Source: a virus. From it: a stretch of DNA of 28,447 nucleotides. Positions 7,218-15,389 of this stretch are shown one piece after another (the first letter of the stretch is position 1; each line of letters starts with the position of its first letter). The stretch covers positions 1 to 28,447 of IMG/VR virus record IMGVR_UViG_3300024431_000023. One strand, written 5' to 3'. The notes beneath the pieces are model-generated. The model was not told the origin of the DNA, did not search any database, and saw only the letters and a program-made list of their open reading frames with translations. Both the position numbers and the translations under genes were made by a program.

Positions 7218-7720
7218 TAGTGTGTAAAATAATTAGATCCATCACTTTTAAATGTGAAGGATGCGTTCCTTTTTTTTATGTTGAAGACAAATAAATCGTC
7301 TATTGTTTCGCCTGTAACTACCGAAAGCACAATTTTGTTTTGGTGCGTTACTATTTTCTTAATAAAGAACTCACCTGTAAATGTTGTCGGGTCGGGAAAT
7401 TTCAACGGTACATCTCCGCTTGTTGTGTCCACATAGTAGGCAATTTTACCAACTTTCATATTCGTGCTCGCGGTGATTAATTCAATGGAATCGTAATTGC
7501 CCATTAAAAGCCTGATTAGTTCCCCGTGCAATTGCGCCTGTTCTTCTGTGTCGTTATCCTGCATTGCCCGGCCAATTTTTGCATAAATAACATTGAAAAA
7601 ATCCTTTCCGCCCGGCACATTTACAATTTGATCTTCAATGTCATTTAGAGATAATACGCCCTGTTCAGTTGTTTGCTGAATTAAATCCTGACTAGGTTGT
7701 GCTAAATTTATGAGGCTCAT
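7217..7720 (-). CDS. Putative tail-tip protein with helical N-terminus, 167 aa
   Basis: The 167-residue protein has two parts. Residues 1-80 are helical (LINLAQPSQDLIQQTTEQGV to about QLHGELIRLLMGNYDSIEL). Residues 85-167 are beta strands (KVGKIAYYVDTTSG, EFFIKKIVTHQNKIVLSVV, FVFNIKKRNASFTF). A helical assembly part plus a beta C-terminal domain is common in tail-tip connectors. It overlaps the gene before by 4 nt and the gene after by 1 nt. No named family is recognised. Confidence 0.58.
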   Translation of the reverse strand: MSLINLAQPSQDLIQQTTEQGVLSLNDIEDQIVNVPGGKDFFNVIYAKIGRAMQDNDTEEQAQLHGELIRLLMGNYDSIELITASTNMKVGKIAYYVDTTSGDVPLKFPDPTTFTGEFFIKKIVTHQNKIVLSVVTGETIDDLFVFNIKKRNASFTFKSDGSNYFTH

Positions 7721-7980
7721 TTTTTATGATTAGCTATAATTGATGTGACTTCCGCTTTAATTTCAAGTATCCTTTTGTGCCCTTTTGCTGCAACTTTTTT
7801 GTTTTTGCTCATTGACTGAGTCATCGCGGTTTTAAGTTCTTCGTGCAAATCCTTTATTTTAGGGGTAATATTTGGGGCTGTATTTAGTGCGTTGTGGGTT
7901 TCTTGCAACGTCCCTTTCTGCGCCTCTACCATTTCCAATATTGAATTGGTTTGCTTTACTATGCTATCGGATAAACTCAT
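7717..7980 (-). CDS. Small helical protein, 87 aa
   Basis: The 87-residue protein is almost entirely helix-forming, with a break at NTAPNITPK (about residues 33-41). Two long amphipathic helices would form a helical hairpin or coiled coil. The second half is strongly basic (MSKNKKVAAKGHKRILEIK). It starts inside the end of the LuxR-type HTH gene (4-nt overlap), so the two are translationally linked. It may be a partner or scaffold of neighbouring tail-tip proteins, or of the HTH protein. Nothing firmer can be said. Confidence 0.55.
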   Translation of the reverse strand: MSLSDSIVKQTNSILEMVEAQKGTLQETHNALNTAPNITPKIKDLHEELKTAMTQSMSKNKKVAAKGHKRILEIKAEVTSIIANHKK

Positions 7981-8174
7981 TTCTTATACTGTTTTGATGT
8001 CATGTAAATATAAACTGTTTGGGCTGTATTTTCAGCCCCTGTTTTCTGCTTGATGTTTCGGTTGTGTGCTTCAACGGTTCTTTCATTAATAAATAGCTTT
8101 TTCGCAATGCTTTTAGTGCTGCGCCCTTTCATGCGCAATTCAATAATCTCTATTTCTCGCTTGCTTAATTGCAC
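7977..8174 (-). CDS. Stand-alone LuxR/GerE-type helix-turn-helix protein, 65 aa
   Basis: The 65-residue protein is essentially only a LuxR-family DNA-binding domain. LSKREIEIIELRMKGRST at residues 3-20 is the first helix and turn; KSIAKKLFINERTVEAHNRN at 21-40 covers the scaffold and recognition helices; IKQKTGAENTAQTVYIYM at 41-58 is the dimerisation helix region. These match the family pattern LTxRExEVLxLxAxGxSxKEIAxxLxISxxTVxxHxxNIxxKL. There is no receiver or sensor domain. The start is GTG at 8172-8174, overlapping the TAG of the preceding gene by one base; no ATG precedes the domain. It sits between tail genes, an unusual place for a regulator. DNA binding is likely; its target is unknown. 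Confidence 0.85.
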   Translation of the reverse strand: MQLSKREIEIIELRMKGRSTKSIAKKLFINERTVEAHNRNIKQKTGAENTAQTVYIYMTSKQYKK

Positions 8175-8521
8175 TATTCGCTTTTTTTTAATTCTTCTCC
8201 TGTTAATTCGTAGTATAAGTTTTGGAGTTTATGTACTGGCAATGTTTGCAAATGATCAACCAAAAGCGCAACATTATCAATTAACGGAACTTTTGATTTT
8301 TCAATTAAATCTGTTGCTAATTCCTGTATTGCCTCATATCCAAATCCTAGTATATGTTGTTCGGTTAATGGGATTGTATCAAAGTCGTTTAGGGCGTATT
8401 CTGAACTAGTGTCGTTGAATATTGCACTAATTATTTCCTCATCAAATATGGTTTCTGTATGGCCTTTGCCGTGCTTGCGATTGTATATGTTTCCGACATT
8501 TAACCCTTTTGCTTCTATCAT
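8174..8521 (-). CDS. Bacteroidetes-phage small protein with IPLTE and LQNLYYELTGEEL motifs
   Basis: The 115-residue protein has two motifs shared by a very common small family in Bacteroidetes phages and prophages: an IPLTEQHILGFGYE motif near residues 50-63, and a C-terminal VHKLQNLYYELTGEEL at about 95-110. The N-terminal part (LNVGNIYNRK) matches the usual 'R-x-GN-x-VY' opening. The family's molecular function is, to my knowledge, not established. Usually these proteins are about 110-150 residues, so this one is complete. It overlaps the hub-like gene by 4 nt and the LuxR-type gene by 1 to 3 nt. Confidence 0.75.
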   Translation of the reverse strand: MIEAKGLNVGNIYNRKHGKGHTETIFDEEIISAIFNDTSSEYALNDFDTIPLTEQHILGFGYEAIQELATDLIEKSKVPLIDNVALLVDHLQTLPVHKLQNLYYELTGEELKKSE

Positions 8522-10248
8522 GCTGCTGTTTTAGTTTCTTTTAATGTTGCATCGTATGGGCGTTGTATTCTGTACTTAATTTTTGCTTTGTCTTTTCCTA
8601 CTTCCCATTCAATAAAATCTACTCGGCCTTGCTCCCCCGTGGGCAATACAAACCGATTATAATCAATCAAAGTTAAAAAATCTTGCATTCCGAATGGAAT
8701 TTCTGCCTCATATAATTCAAATTGACCCGATCTTCCGTTGTCTACAAACGATTTTTCTACATGGTACGTGTCCCATAAATACTCCGAGCTCCATATTTGT
8801 CGGTGATTAGCAGGAATTTTCCCGGCTGCATTTAGTGGTATTATTTTGGCCGTGTTAAATGTGTCCTCCGATAAACGCAACATTCCAACCCGTCCAGATA
8901 TTCCGCTTGCTAAATCAGAATCCCCGCCAAAGAAATTAACCACGTTGTCAATAGCGGTAGCAACTTGTAATACAGCCAACTCAATGTCGGTTAGCCCGTT
9001 CTTTCTCGCCCCCCTTGCAATGCCGAAATCAATTATATCGGTGCCTTTTATGTCCACATCTTTAGGGTTGGTCACAGATACGTGCGTGGTTACAACATCA
9101 AAACCCGTTCCATCGTATTGCCTTATTGTGTATTTATCTGATTGGTCGGATGCAAAATTTAGGCTATTGAGCATTTTCAACTCATCCGAATTCCCAACCC
9201 ATGTTTCATTTAATACATCCGGTTTAACCCAACTGGCTTGCTGATTCCAAAATGCAGTATTAATAAGTGGTTCTAAATGAAATTTATTTCCTAGTACAAC
9301 GGTTTTAGCATAGCCTATTTTACCCATTAATTGCAACATGGTAAAGACCGTTTTTCCTACGTCCTGTTGCTTTGTTGGTATGCCTACCCCTGGTTGTCCT
9401 GTTTGCTTGTTGCCTTTGGCGTCCTTTGACGGGAGATAAATATAATCCAATTCGGGCATCGACCCCTCAAACTCATAGCCGAATTTAGTCATAGCTACCT
9501 CGAGCGCGGTTCTAATTTTTATGCCTTTGTGGTACCGGACATCGGATATAATGAACGCGATAATGTCTTTGCCCAACTGAACAAGGTAAATAACCTGTAA
9601 GGCCGCGAGAGCAACATTTAAAAGCAGTATGGCACCCGCTTGGATTAATGCAGCAAGCGAACCCGTTATCCCGCCTCCTAATGTTGCCGCAATTGAAACG
9701 ACTTGATTTGCAATTTTATCAGCGGTTTGAATTAATTGCTGTATCATTAAGTAAGCCGAAATAGACAGCATCAACAACTGAATAAACTCTTTGTCGGGGT
9801 CTTCTACAACGTAGGGAACGTCCGTATACATTGAGTTAGGGAATAACCCTTCGTCCGCCAACAGGCTAAACGTGGTACCCTTTGCGCGTTCGTTTATTGT
9901 GAATACATTGTCGTCCCGAATGATTTTGGCTTCTACTTCTACCGGGCTTATTTCCTTGTATCCTTCCGTTTGGCTTATCCTGCCCCTAAAAGCCGAGAAG
10001 TTGCTTGTCGGGTCGGTTAAATTCATTTCAAATGGCAGCCCAACAAACACCCCCGGAGTTGAACCATTGGCCCCGCCTATTCTGTTGGCCCGTAGCTTTT
10101 CCGCTGCATCTTCAACAAACGTCATTGTCGTTGTTGATATTTGGGCCTGAACGTTATCGTTGGGCCATGTGGCTAAAAGGGTTGTGTTAATCCAATCCTT
10201 TACGCCTTCGCTTGGCTGCCCGTCTATTTTAAAACTAACGTTGTTCAC
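8518..10248 (-). CDS. Putative baseplate-hub/distal tail protein with long hydrophobic stretch
   Basis: The 576-residue protein directly follows the tape measure gene, where phages usually encode distal tail or baseplate-hub proteins. Residues 1-130 are beta-rich, as in distal-tail N-terminal domains. Residues about 155-235 are strikingly hydrophobic and Ala/Leu/Ile-rich, with at least two membrane-length segments. The rest mixes alpha and beta. The C-terminal 60 residues (GRVDFIEWEVGKDKAKIKYR) look like a small beta domain. The start is GTG at 10246-10248, overlapping the tape measure stop as GTGA. A hub that touches or inserts into the host envelope during DNA ejection fits, but that is inference. 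Confidence 0.6.
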   Translation of the reverse strand: MNNVSFKIDGQPSEGVKDWINTTLLATWPNDNVQAQISTTTMTFVEDAAEKLRANRIGGANGSTPGVFVGLPFEMNLTDPTSNFSAFRGRISQTEGYKEISPVEVEAKIIRDDNVFTINERAKGTTFSLLADEGLFPNSMYTDVPYVVEDPDKEFIQLLMLSISAYLMIQQLIQTADKIANQVVSIAATLGGGITGSLAALIQAGAILLLNVALAALQVIYLVQLGKDIIAFIISDVRYHKGIKIRTALEVAMTKFGYEFEGSMPELDYIYLPSKDAKGNKQTGQPGVGIPTKQQDVGKTVFTMLQLMGKIGYAKTVVLGNKFHLEPLINTAFWNQQASWVKPDVLNETWVGNSDELKMLNSLNFASDQSDKYTIRQYDGTGFDVVTTHVSVTNPKDVDIKGTDIIDFGIARGARKNGLTDIELAVLQVATAIDNVVNFFGGDSDLASGISGRVGMLRLSEDTFNTAKIIPLNAAGKIPANHRQIWSSEYLWDTYHVEKSFVDNGRSGQFELYEAEIPFGMQDFLTLIDYNRFVLPTGEQGRVDFIEWEVGKDKAKIKYRIQRPYDATLKETKTAA

Positions 10249-13200
10249 ATCATTTCGTTTTTGTCGTTAGCAGTAAGCGGCCTGAGTGGGTAATGGGTGT
10301 TGTGCAATTTGTTGCCCATTCTTTGGGATTCAATCCATGCTTTATTCCTTGCATCAAAATCTCCCCCCGCATAAAATGGCTTGTTTTTAATTTCAGTCGC
10401 AACATTTACCAAAAGCCTGGAAGTTGTTTTTTCCAAACTTGCTATTTTTTGCTCTAAAATATATGTTCCCGATGGTGCCGATTTTGGAACACCTATCATT
10501 TGTGTGACAGGAATATTAAAGTAATTGTTAGGGTCGAAAGTATCGTTGTTGATGTCTTGGAGTATGTCGGGGTGCTTTGCCGTGCCTTGCGCATTAACTA
10601 CAAACTCCGGCCCCTTTTCATTAACCCGTATAACTTGCTCCCCGCCTGTAACTTCACCGCCTTTTTCAAACGCCCCAATTGAATCAATAAAGGCGAACAG
10701 CGCGGTAATGTCGCGTATTGTTGTCGTTAATGGTTGGGCATCGCCTGATTCTGATGCCTGTGTAAACCTTTGCAGTGCAGCAAGCCCGGCCTCAATCTTT
10801 TGCCGCTTCTTTTGTTCTTCAATTTTTTTGGCTTCAAGTTCTGCCTCGCGCCTTCTTTCAACTGCTAAACTATCGGCAGCATCCGCATTTCCAGCCTCAA
10901 ACAATCGCTTTAATTCTTCCTGTTGACTTTGTGAATCTGATATTTGTTTATCAATTAGTGCCTCACGTTCTTCTGATCGCTTAGTTGCTAAATCAGCCTC
11001 AAATTGTGCTATTTCATTTAACGCATTTCGCCTGTCTTCTCTGGCATCATCTTCTGCTTGTTTTATTTTTGCTATTCGATCTAATTCAATTCTTTCAATC
11101 TCAGAATTTTTATCTCTGGCTAATTCTGCAAGGTCATTTTCTAACTTTATATTAATGGTTAAAATCTGATCTGCTGTGAATCCCTCTGCCAATAATCTAG
11201 CTTCTGATTCGCGTATCAAGGCTTCGGCTTTCATTTCGAATCGAGCATCTATTATGCCTTGGAGATTGGAAAGGTTGCTTTCAATATCAAGCCCCGCCTG
11301 TTGGCGTTCTTCTATCATTTCCAACTCGGCATCAAATGCCTCGTCTAAAAATGCAAGCCTACCCCTTTCGGTTTCCTCCAAAAGTTCGCGCTCATCGTCT
11401 GCTTTTGATCTTAGGATCTCGATTCGTTCTTTACGGTTTTTGTCTTCTTCTTCTTCTGCCTTGGCTTCAAATTTATCCCTTACCCCCTGTATGTCTTCGG
11501 CTAGTTTTTCAGCTATTTCAATACGTAAATCTTTTTCAACTTGTGCGTTGCCTTTAATTCGCGCTAATTTATCCGATGCCTTTGCCTCAATGAATTTGAT
11601 TTCTTTTTCTTCTCCATCTTTTAGCCGGGCAATTCTAAGGTCTCGCAGTTCTCGCTCGATTTGCGCAAGGTCTGTTCCTGTTTTTCCTGCTGCTTGAAGC
11701 TTCTTTTTATTCGCCCCTAATATGGCTTCAAGTTCAATGTTCAATAACTTAATTCGTTCTTTTATCTCGTCTGCCTCGGCTTTGGTGGTGGCCTTTTCTA
11801 TCCTTCCTTTTTCGGCTGCAATATCGGCTCGTATTGCTGCAACGGTTCGCCCGGATTCCTCCTCTAATTGAACACGGGAATTCAATTCGCCCTCAACAAG
11901 AGATATGCTAACAACCAGGGCGTCTCTGTCTATTTTTAATTTGTCGGATTTGGCTTGTGTTTTTAGACTAATTTCTTTTTGTCCTGCTTTTTGTAATACC
12001 TCGAAAGCCTCGTTTTCTATTTTCTTAATTTCATCAATCCTTCCCTGTTCTCTGTCTATTTTCTTTTGAAGGAATTTCTTTTGATTTTCATCTTCTGAAT
12101 TCGCTTGTGCTTTACGCAAACTTGCAGCAACCTTTTCTATCTTGTCTATCTTCTCTTGAGCAATTTCGTTGAATTGTATTTTATTTATCGAAATTCTTTG
12201 TTCACCGCCTATAATTTTACTTTCCTGCTCATCAATTAAAGCAAGTTCTTCCTTCAATCTGTCTTTAAGACTTTGGAGTTGTTGCTCGTTTAGTTTTTCA
12301 CGTGCCGCAACCTCATCCTTGATATCTTCAACCCGTCCCGCGCGCTGATCTTCTGCTACTTTTAACTCTTTAATTAATTGGAGTTCACGCTCTAATTCTT
12401 TGTTTCGCTTTTTCTCGGCTACGGTCAATTGCTCCACCTCACCTCTAAACAGGACAAATGCCGTAACCAACGTTACTACCGCTGAAAGAATTGCAGCAAA
12501 AGGAATTGCTTTCAAGGCTGCGCTAAATCCTTTTATTGGGTTCTTTGCTATTTTAAAAGCTGTCGCCACTCGCGTTATACTTCTGCGAAACAACTTTAGC
12601 GATACGACACCACGCCTAAGAACTTTGCTTAGAATTCCATTTTCTTTATTGAAAAGCTTTTGTGTAATCCTAAACGTGGCAAATGCGGTTCCGGCAATAA
12701 CCAACACTTTAACCAGTGCTTTAAATGCCTTACTGTTTCTTTGCACGAATTTCACCATACTGATGAAAGCTTGCTTAACGCTGTTTAAAACAGGTGCTAA
12801 CGAACGCCCTAATTCGATGGACATTACTTTTAATTCACCGTTTAGCCTTTTAGTTTCTTGTGCTGCACTTTCTTGCTTCAACTCAAACTGTTGCAATCTG
12901 CTACTAGCTTCGCCTGTATCTTCGGTTACTTTAAGTAAAATCTCATCGTATTTGTCTAACCCTTCCGCTTGCAGTGCATTCGCTGCGGTTAACGCCTTTA
13001 TATTCGGTAGAATCTTAGCGATAGCATCTTCATTTTCTTCGGCAGCAATGCTAATATCTCGCAAAGCCTTACCCAACCCAACCTTTTTCAACTCACTAAT
13101 ACTTGTCGGGATGTTTAAGCCTAATTCTTCATTTAGACTCTTGATAGCTTCTACGGCCGAATCTGTTGGTTTTTCTAATGAGAAAATAAGCCCTTTAAGT

Positions 13201-14372
13201 GATGTTGTTGCCTCTGCTGTAGATAGCCCCCCTAGCGTTAGTGCTGATTGTGCTGATAATAATTCCTGAAATGAAACACCAGCTTTAGACGCGATAGGCG
13301 CGATAGCACCAATTGCCCCGGCTAATTCCGCTACATTTGTTTTACCCTCAACTTGAGCCGTGAAAAACGCGTCCTGCACTCGTGTTAGGTTGTCTATCCC
13401 ATCAACAACGTCTAAAGCCTGTAATCCGTAAGCATTCAGGATACTTGTAGTGCCGTCAACAATTACCCCTAAATCTGTATTTCCTGCAATAGCTGTTTTT
13501 GCAGATTCGTTCATAAACGCAATCGCATCTGCTGCGGGAATACCTGCTGATACGGTATCAAATAAAGCCTTGTTTACATCTTCAATTGAAAATCCATAAT
13601 CCTTAATTAAATCTAACGCTCCTTGCTCGAAAGATGATCCGAATTCTTTTACCTCATCGGAAGAAAGCAGTCCAAAAGTATCGGTTAGTGTGGCGTTGAA
13701 TTCATCGAAATCAGTCGCGGCTTGCCTACCTACTTGCATCGCCTTATTTACCCCAACCATCGCTACCGCTGTGGCGATAAGCTGACCTGTAAACCTTTTT
13801 AATGAGGCTGTGGCCTTTTGTAAAAATTTAGGATATCGACCTGTGGATTGGTTTACTTTGTCTTGTCGTGCTTTTAAGTCTTCGAATGTCTTTAGGGCTG
13901 CACGGCCTTGCGCTGTGTTGGCTTTGCTTGATGCTGCTAAGTCTTGGTATTTCTTTCTGGCATCTGCTACTGATTTAGTGAGTTTTTCAAACGCGCCCAC
14001 CAATCCCAGTTCTGTTTTTGCTTGCTCTTTATTGGCCTTGATTCGCTGCGCTGTTAAAACCTTTAATGTTGCTTGCTGCTTTCCTTGCTCGGAATTTGCA
14101 ACTGATAATTGTTTCATTAGGCGCAACCTAGTTTTTTCGGTTTCGCTTAAATCGTCATTTGCTTTTTTAAGTTTCTGCTTTCCGGCAGCCATCTTATCAA
14201 GGTCGGAAGATGGCGCGTTGAATTTTATTTTACTAAGTTCTTTTGCAAGTTCTCCCGTTTCCCGCTTGATTTCATTTATCTGCTTTCTTGTCTCGACTAA
14301 ATCAGCTATAAGGTCGCGTATAGGCTTGTTAACCGCCCCTTCAAAAATGCTATCTTCATTAACTTTGCTCAC
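10245..14372 (-). CDS. Phage tail tape measure protein (TP901 type)
   Basis: The 1375-residue protein is the largest in the window and sets tail length; at 0.15 nm per helical residue it would span roughly 200 nm. Residues 1-190 are coiled coil. Residues about 215-490 carry the TP901 core with motif KALFDTVSAG (268-277), DAIAFM and a repeated GTTSILNAYG-like pattern. Hydrophobic, probably membrane-active segments lie at about 552-570 and 622-643. A long charged Glu/Lys coiled coil follows (650-1190). The C-terminus has the conserved FEKGGEVTGGEQVIRVNEKG motif. The start is GTG at 14370-14372, supported by AAGGGA four bases upstream; no ATG fits. Confidence 0.92.
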   Translation of the reverse strand: MSKVNEDSIFEGAVNKPIRDLIADLVETRKQINEIKRETGELAKELSKIKFNAPSSDLDKMAAGKQKLKKANDDLSETEKTRLRLMKQLSVANSEQGKQQATLKVLTAQRIKANKEQAKTELGLVGAFEKLTKSVADARKKYQDLAASSKANTAQGRAALKTFEDLKARQDKVNQSTGRYPKFLQKATASLKRFTGQLIATAVAMVGVNKAMQVGRQAATDFDEFNATLTDTFGLLSSDEVKEFGSSFEQGALDLIKDYGFSIEDVNKALFDTVSAGIPAADAIAFMNESAKTAIAGNTDLGVIVDGTTSILNAYGLQALDVVDGIDNLTRVQDAFFTAQVEGKTNVAELAGAIGAIAPIASKAGVSFQELLSAQSALTLGGLSTAEATTSLKGLIFSLEKPTDSAVEAIKSLNEELGLNIPTSISELKKVGLGKALRDISIAAEENEDAIAKILPNIKALTAANALQAEGLDKYDEILLKVTEDTGEASSRLQQFELKQESAAQETKRLNGELKVMSIELGRSLAPVLNSVKQAFISMVKFVQRNSKAFKALVKVLVIAGTAFATFRITQKLFNKENGILSKVLRRGVVSLKLFRRSITRVATAFKIAKNPIKGFSAALKAIPFAAILSAVVTLVTAFVLFRGEVEQLTVAEKKRNKELERELQLIKELKVAEDQRAGRVEDIKDEVAAREKLNEQQLQSLKDRLKEELALIDEQESKIIGGEQRISINKIQFNEIAQEKIDKIEKVAASLRKAQANSEDENQKKFLQKKIDREQGRIDEIKKIENEAFEVLQKAGQKEISLKTQAKSDKLKIDRDALVVSISLVEGELNSRVQLEEESGRTVAAIRADIAAEKGRIEKATTKAEADEIKERIKLLNIELEAILGANKKKLQAAGKTGTDLAQIERELRDLRIARLKDGEEKEIKFIEAKASDKLARIKGNAQVEKDLRIEIAEKLAEDIQGVRDKFEAKAEEEEDKNRKERIEILRSKADDERELLEETERGRLAFLDEAFDAELEMIEERQQAGLDIESNLSNLQGIIDARFEMKAEALIRESEARLLAEGFTADQILTINIKLENDLAELARDKNSEIERIELDRIAKIKQAEDDAREDRRNALNEIAQFEADLATKRSEEREALIDKQISDSQSQQEELKRLFEAGNADAADSLAVERRREAELEAKKIEEQKKRQKIEAGLAALQRFTQASESGDAQPLTTTIRDITALFAFIDSIGAFEKGGEVTGGEQVIRVNEKGPEFVVNAQGTAKHPDILQDINNDTFDPNNYFNIPVTQMIGVPKSAPSGTYILEQKIASLEKTTSRLLVNVATEIKNKPFYAGGDFDARNKAWIESQRMGNKLHNTHYPLRPLTANDKNEMM

Positions 14373-14829
14373 TTAATCCCTTAACATAGGTGTAAAACAT
14401 TTTAACGCTTGTGCGGTGTTGATCTACAACAACTTTCCGGTGTCGCTCAACCAAGTCGACTATTTTTTCATACCTCATCTTCTCTGTAGGATCTTCTGAA
14501 TCCATTTGGTTCTGTTTGGCTCTAATGAGGTTTTTAATTGTCCTGTCGCCTGTTTGCAAGAGGCGACACTCCATAATTAAAATAGCCCTTTCTTGCCTTA
14601 GCATCCTTTCAAATTCAGGAGAAAACCCAAAGAAATCTAAAAACTCCCGGTTAAGCTTTTCCCAAACAGCCCCGAAATCCGGTTCTTCTTTAATATCATA
14701 GTAATCGAGTGGGTCGGCTGCATACAGATATTTAAAACTTTCGGTTTCTTTTACCTGGTTGTAATTCCAAATAGGGAGCGTTTCAATTGACCTATGGTGT
14801 TTAAAGTTGCTCAACTTGCCTATGTACAA
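14359..14829 (-). CDS. Putative tail assembly chaperone-position protein, 156 aa
   Basis: The 156-residue, largely helical protein lies immediately before the tape measure gene, overlapping its start by 14 nt; phages normally encode a tail assembly chaperone here. It has aromatic-rich N-terminal third (LPIWNYNQVKETESFKYLYA) and a helical charged C-terminal half (FERMLRQERAILIMECRLL onward). No family is recognised. No ATG is near: the first in-frame start-like codon is a TTG at 14827-14829, and the frame is open back to about 14888 inside the preceding gene. It could start at TTG or be made by ribosomal frameshifting (+1 or -2), so the start is unsure. Confidence 0.6.
   Translation of the reverse strand: MYIGKLSNFKHHRSIETLPIWNYNQVKETESFKYLYAADPLDYYDIKEEPDFGAVWEKLNREFLDFFGFSPEFERMLRQERAILIMECRLLQTGDRTIKNLIRAKQNQMDSEDPTEKMRYEKIVDLVERHRKVVVDQHRTSVKMFYTYVKGLSEQS
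14377..14382 (-). promoter_or_regulatory. Shine-Dalgarno-like site for the tape measure gene
   Basis: On the minus strand, AAGGGA ends 4 nt before the GTG at 14370-14372. It is one of the few Shine-Dalgarno-like sites here, and it supports that GTG as the tape measure start; no ATG fits the frame. Confidence 0.5.
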
Positions 14830-15256
14830 AGTTTTGGGCTTCTGTGATAAACCTATTAATAAACCTTTGAAAGTCCTTTTCAGGTATACCTACCACGTCT
14901 TCACCGTAAATGTCAAATAGGTTTTTATCATCCTTATCCCCGTCTGCAAATAGCAAAAAATAACTACCATCAGGAGCAACAAAGACACGCCATGTTTTGT
15001 AAAAATCTCCCTCATTAAACAGTGTTACGTGTCCAATGGGGAGATTTGGCTTAAACTTCTTTTTTAATTTAACGGTAAACGGGGAGTAGGTACCTAAAGA
15101 AACTCCTTTGGTATCCGTTCCTGTCTTAAAAAGGTGCAATTGATTTAATTCAATCACAAATTCCTGCATATCAGGAACCAACATTACCCCTTTAAGAATC
15201 TCCCGGTTGCTCGTTTTTGCCGCTAGTCTTTTTAGCCGCTGTTCTAATTCCAGCAC
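14801..15256 (-). CDS. Tail-completion-like virion protein, about 151 aa
   Basis: The core reads IELNQLHLFKTGTDTKGVSL, then GTYSPFTVKL, and later HVTLFNEGDFYKTWRVF. I recall small virion-associated proteins of Bacteroidetes phages with an LYxKGxDxKGxSLGxYSPxT...DTGDFYxSF pattern; they lie in neck or tail regions, and their exact role is not established. Length is typical. No ATG fits the full-length form: the frame opens at GTG 15254-15256, 65 nt inside the preceding gene. An ATG at 15182-15184 preceded by AGGGG two bases away would give about 127 residues. I prefer the GTG because the extra N-terminal helix fits the family pattern. Confidence 0.6.
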   Translation of the reverse strand: MLELEQRLKRLAAKTSNREILKGVMLVPDMQEFVIELNQLHLFKTGTDTKGVSLGTYSPFTVKLKKKFKPNLPIGHVTLFNEGDFYKTWRVFVAPDGSYFLLFADGDKDDKNLFDIYGEDVVGIPEKDFQRFINRFITEAQNFVHRQVEQL

Positions 15257-15389
15257 TTTTTCCAGTTATTTCCTTGTACGCCTTTTCCAAAGTCATTCCG
15301 AAGGGAACGTTGCCACACGAGGCAGCGAACTCTTCGAAAGTTAATTCTTTGATGGCTTCTTCGTTTACGTGTGTTTGTCCTATTTTCAT
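15192..15389 (-). CDS. Small acidic-to-basic tail-region protein, 65 aa
   Basis: The 65-residue protein follows the putative tail tube gene with a one-base TAATG overlap. Its first part (VNEEAIKELTFEEFAASCGN, then MTLEKAYKEITG) is helical. The tail (KSAGIRTAAKKTSGKNEQPG) is basic and flexible. A small protein of this kind between tail tube and tape measure often belongs to the tail-assembly chaperone group. Its last 65 nt overlap the next gene in a different frame (+1 or -2 relative), longer than other overlaps here. Function is inferred from place only. Confidence 0.62.
   Translation of the reverse strand: MKIGQTHVNEEAIKELTFEEFAASCGNVPFGMTLEKAYKEITGKSAGIRTAAKKTSGKNEQPGDS

Noticed and set aside
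12400-13269. 289-codon plus-strand open frame opposite the tape measure gene
   Set aside because: It lies fully inside the coiled-coil and core coding sequence of the tape measure on the opposite strand, has a biased Ser/Phe/Ala composition expected of an antisense shadow, and no other plus-strand gene is convincing in the window.
14801-14890. Canonical -1 slippery heptamer for a lambda G/GT-type frameshift
   Set aside because: The frames differ by +1 or -2, not -1, and stretches such as CCAAAAC or GAAAAGG do not form an X XXY YYZ heptamer in the zero frame. Only the general possibility is kept as a finding.
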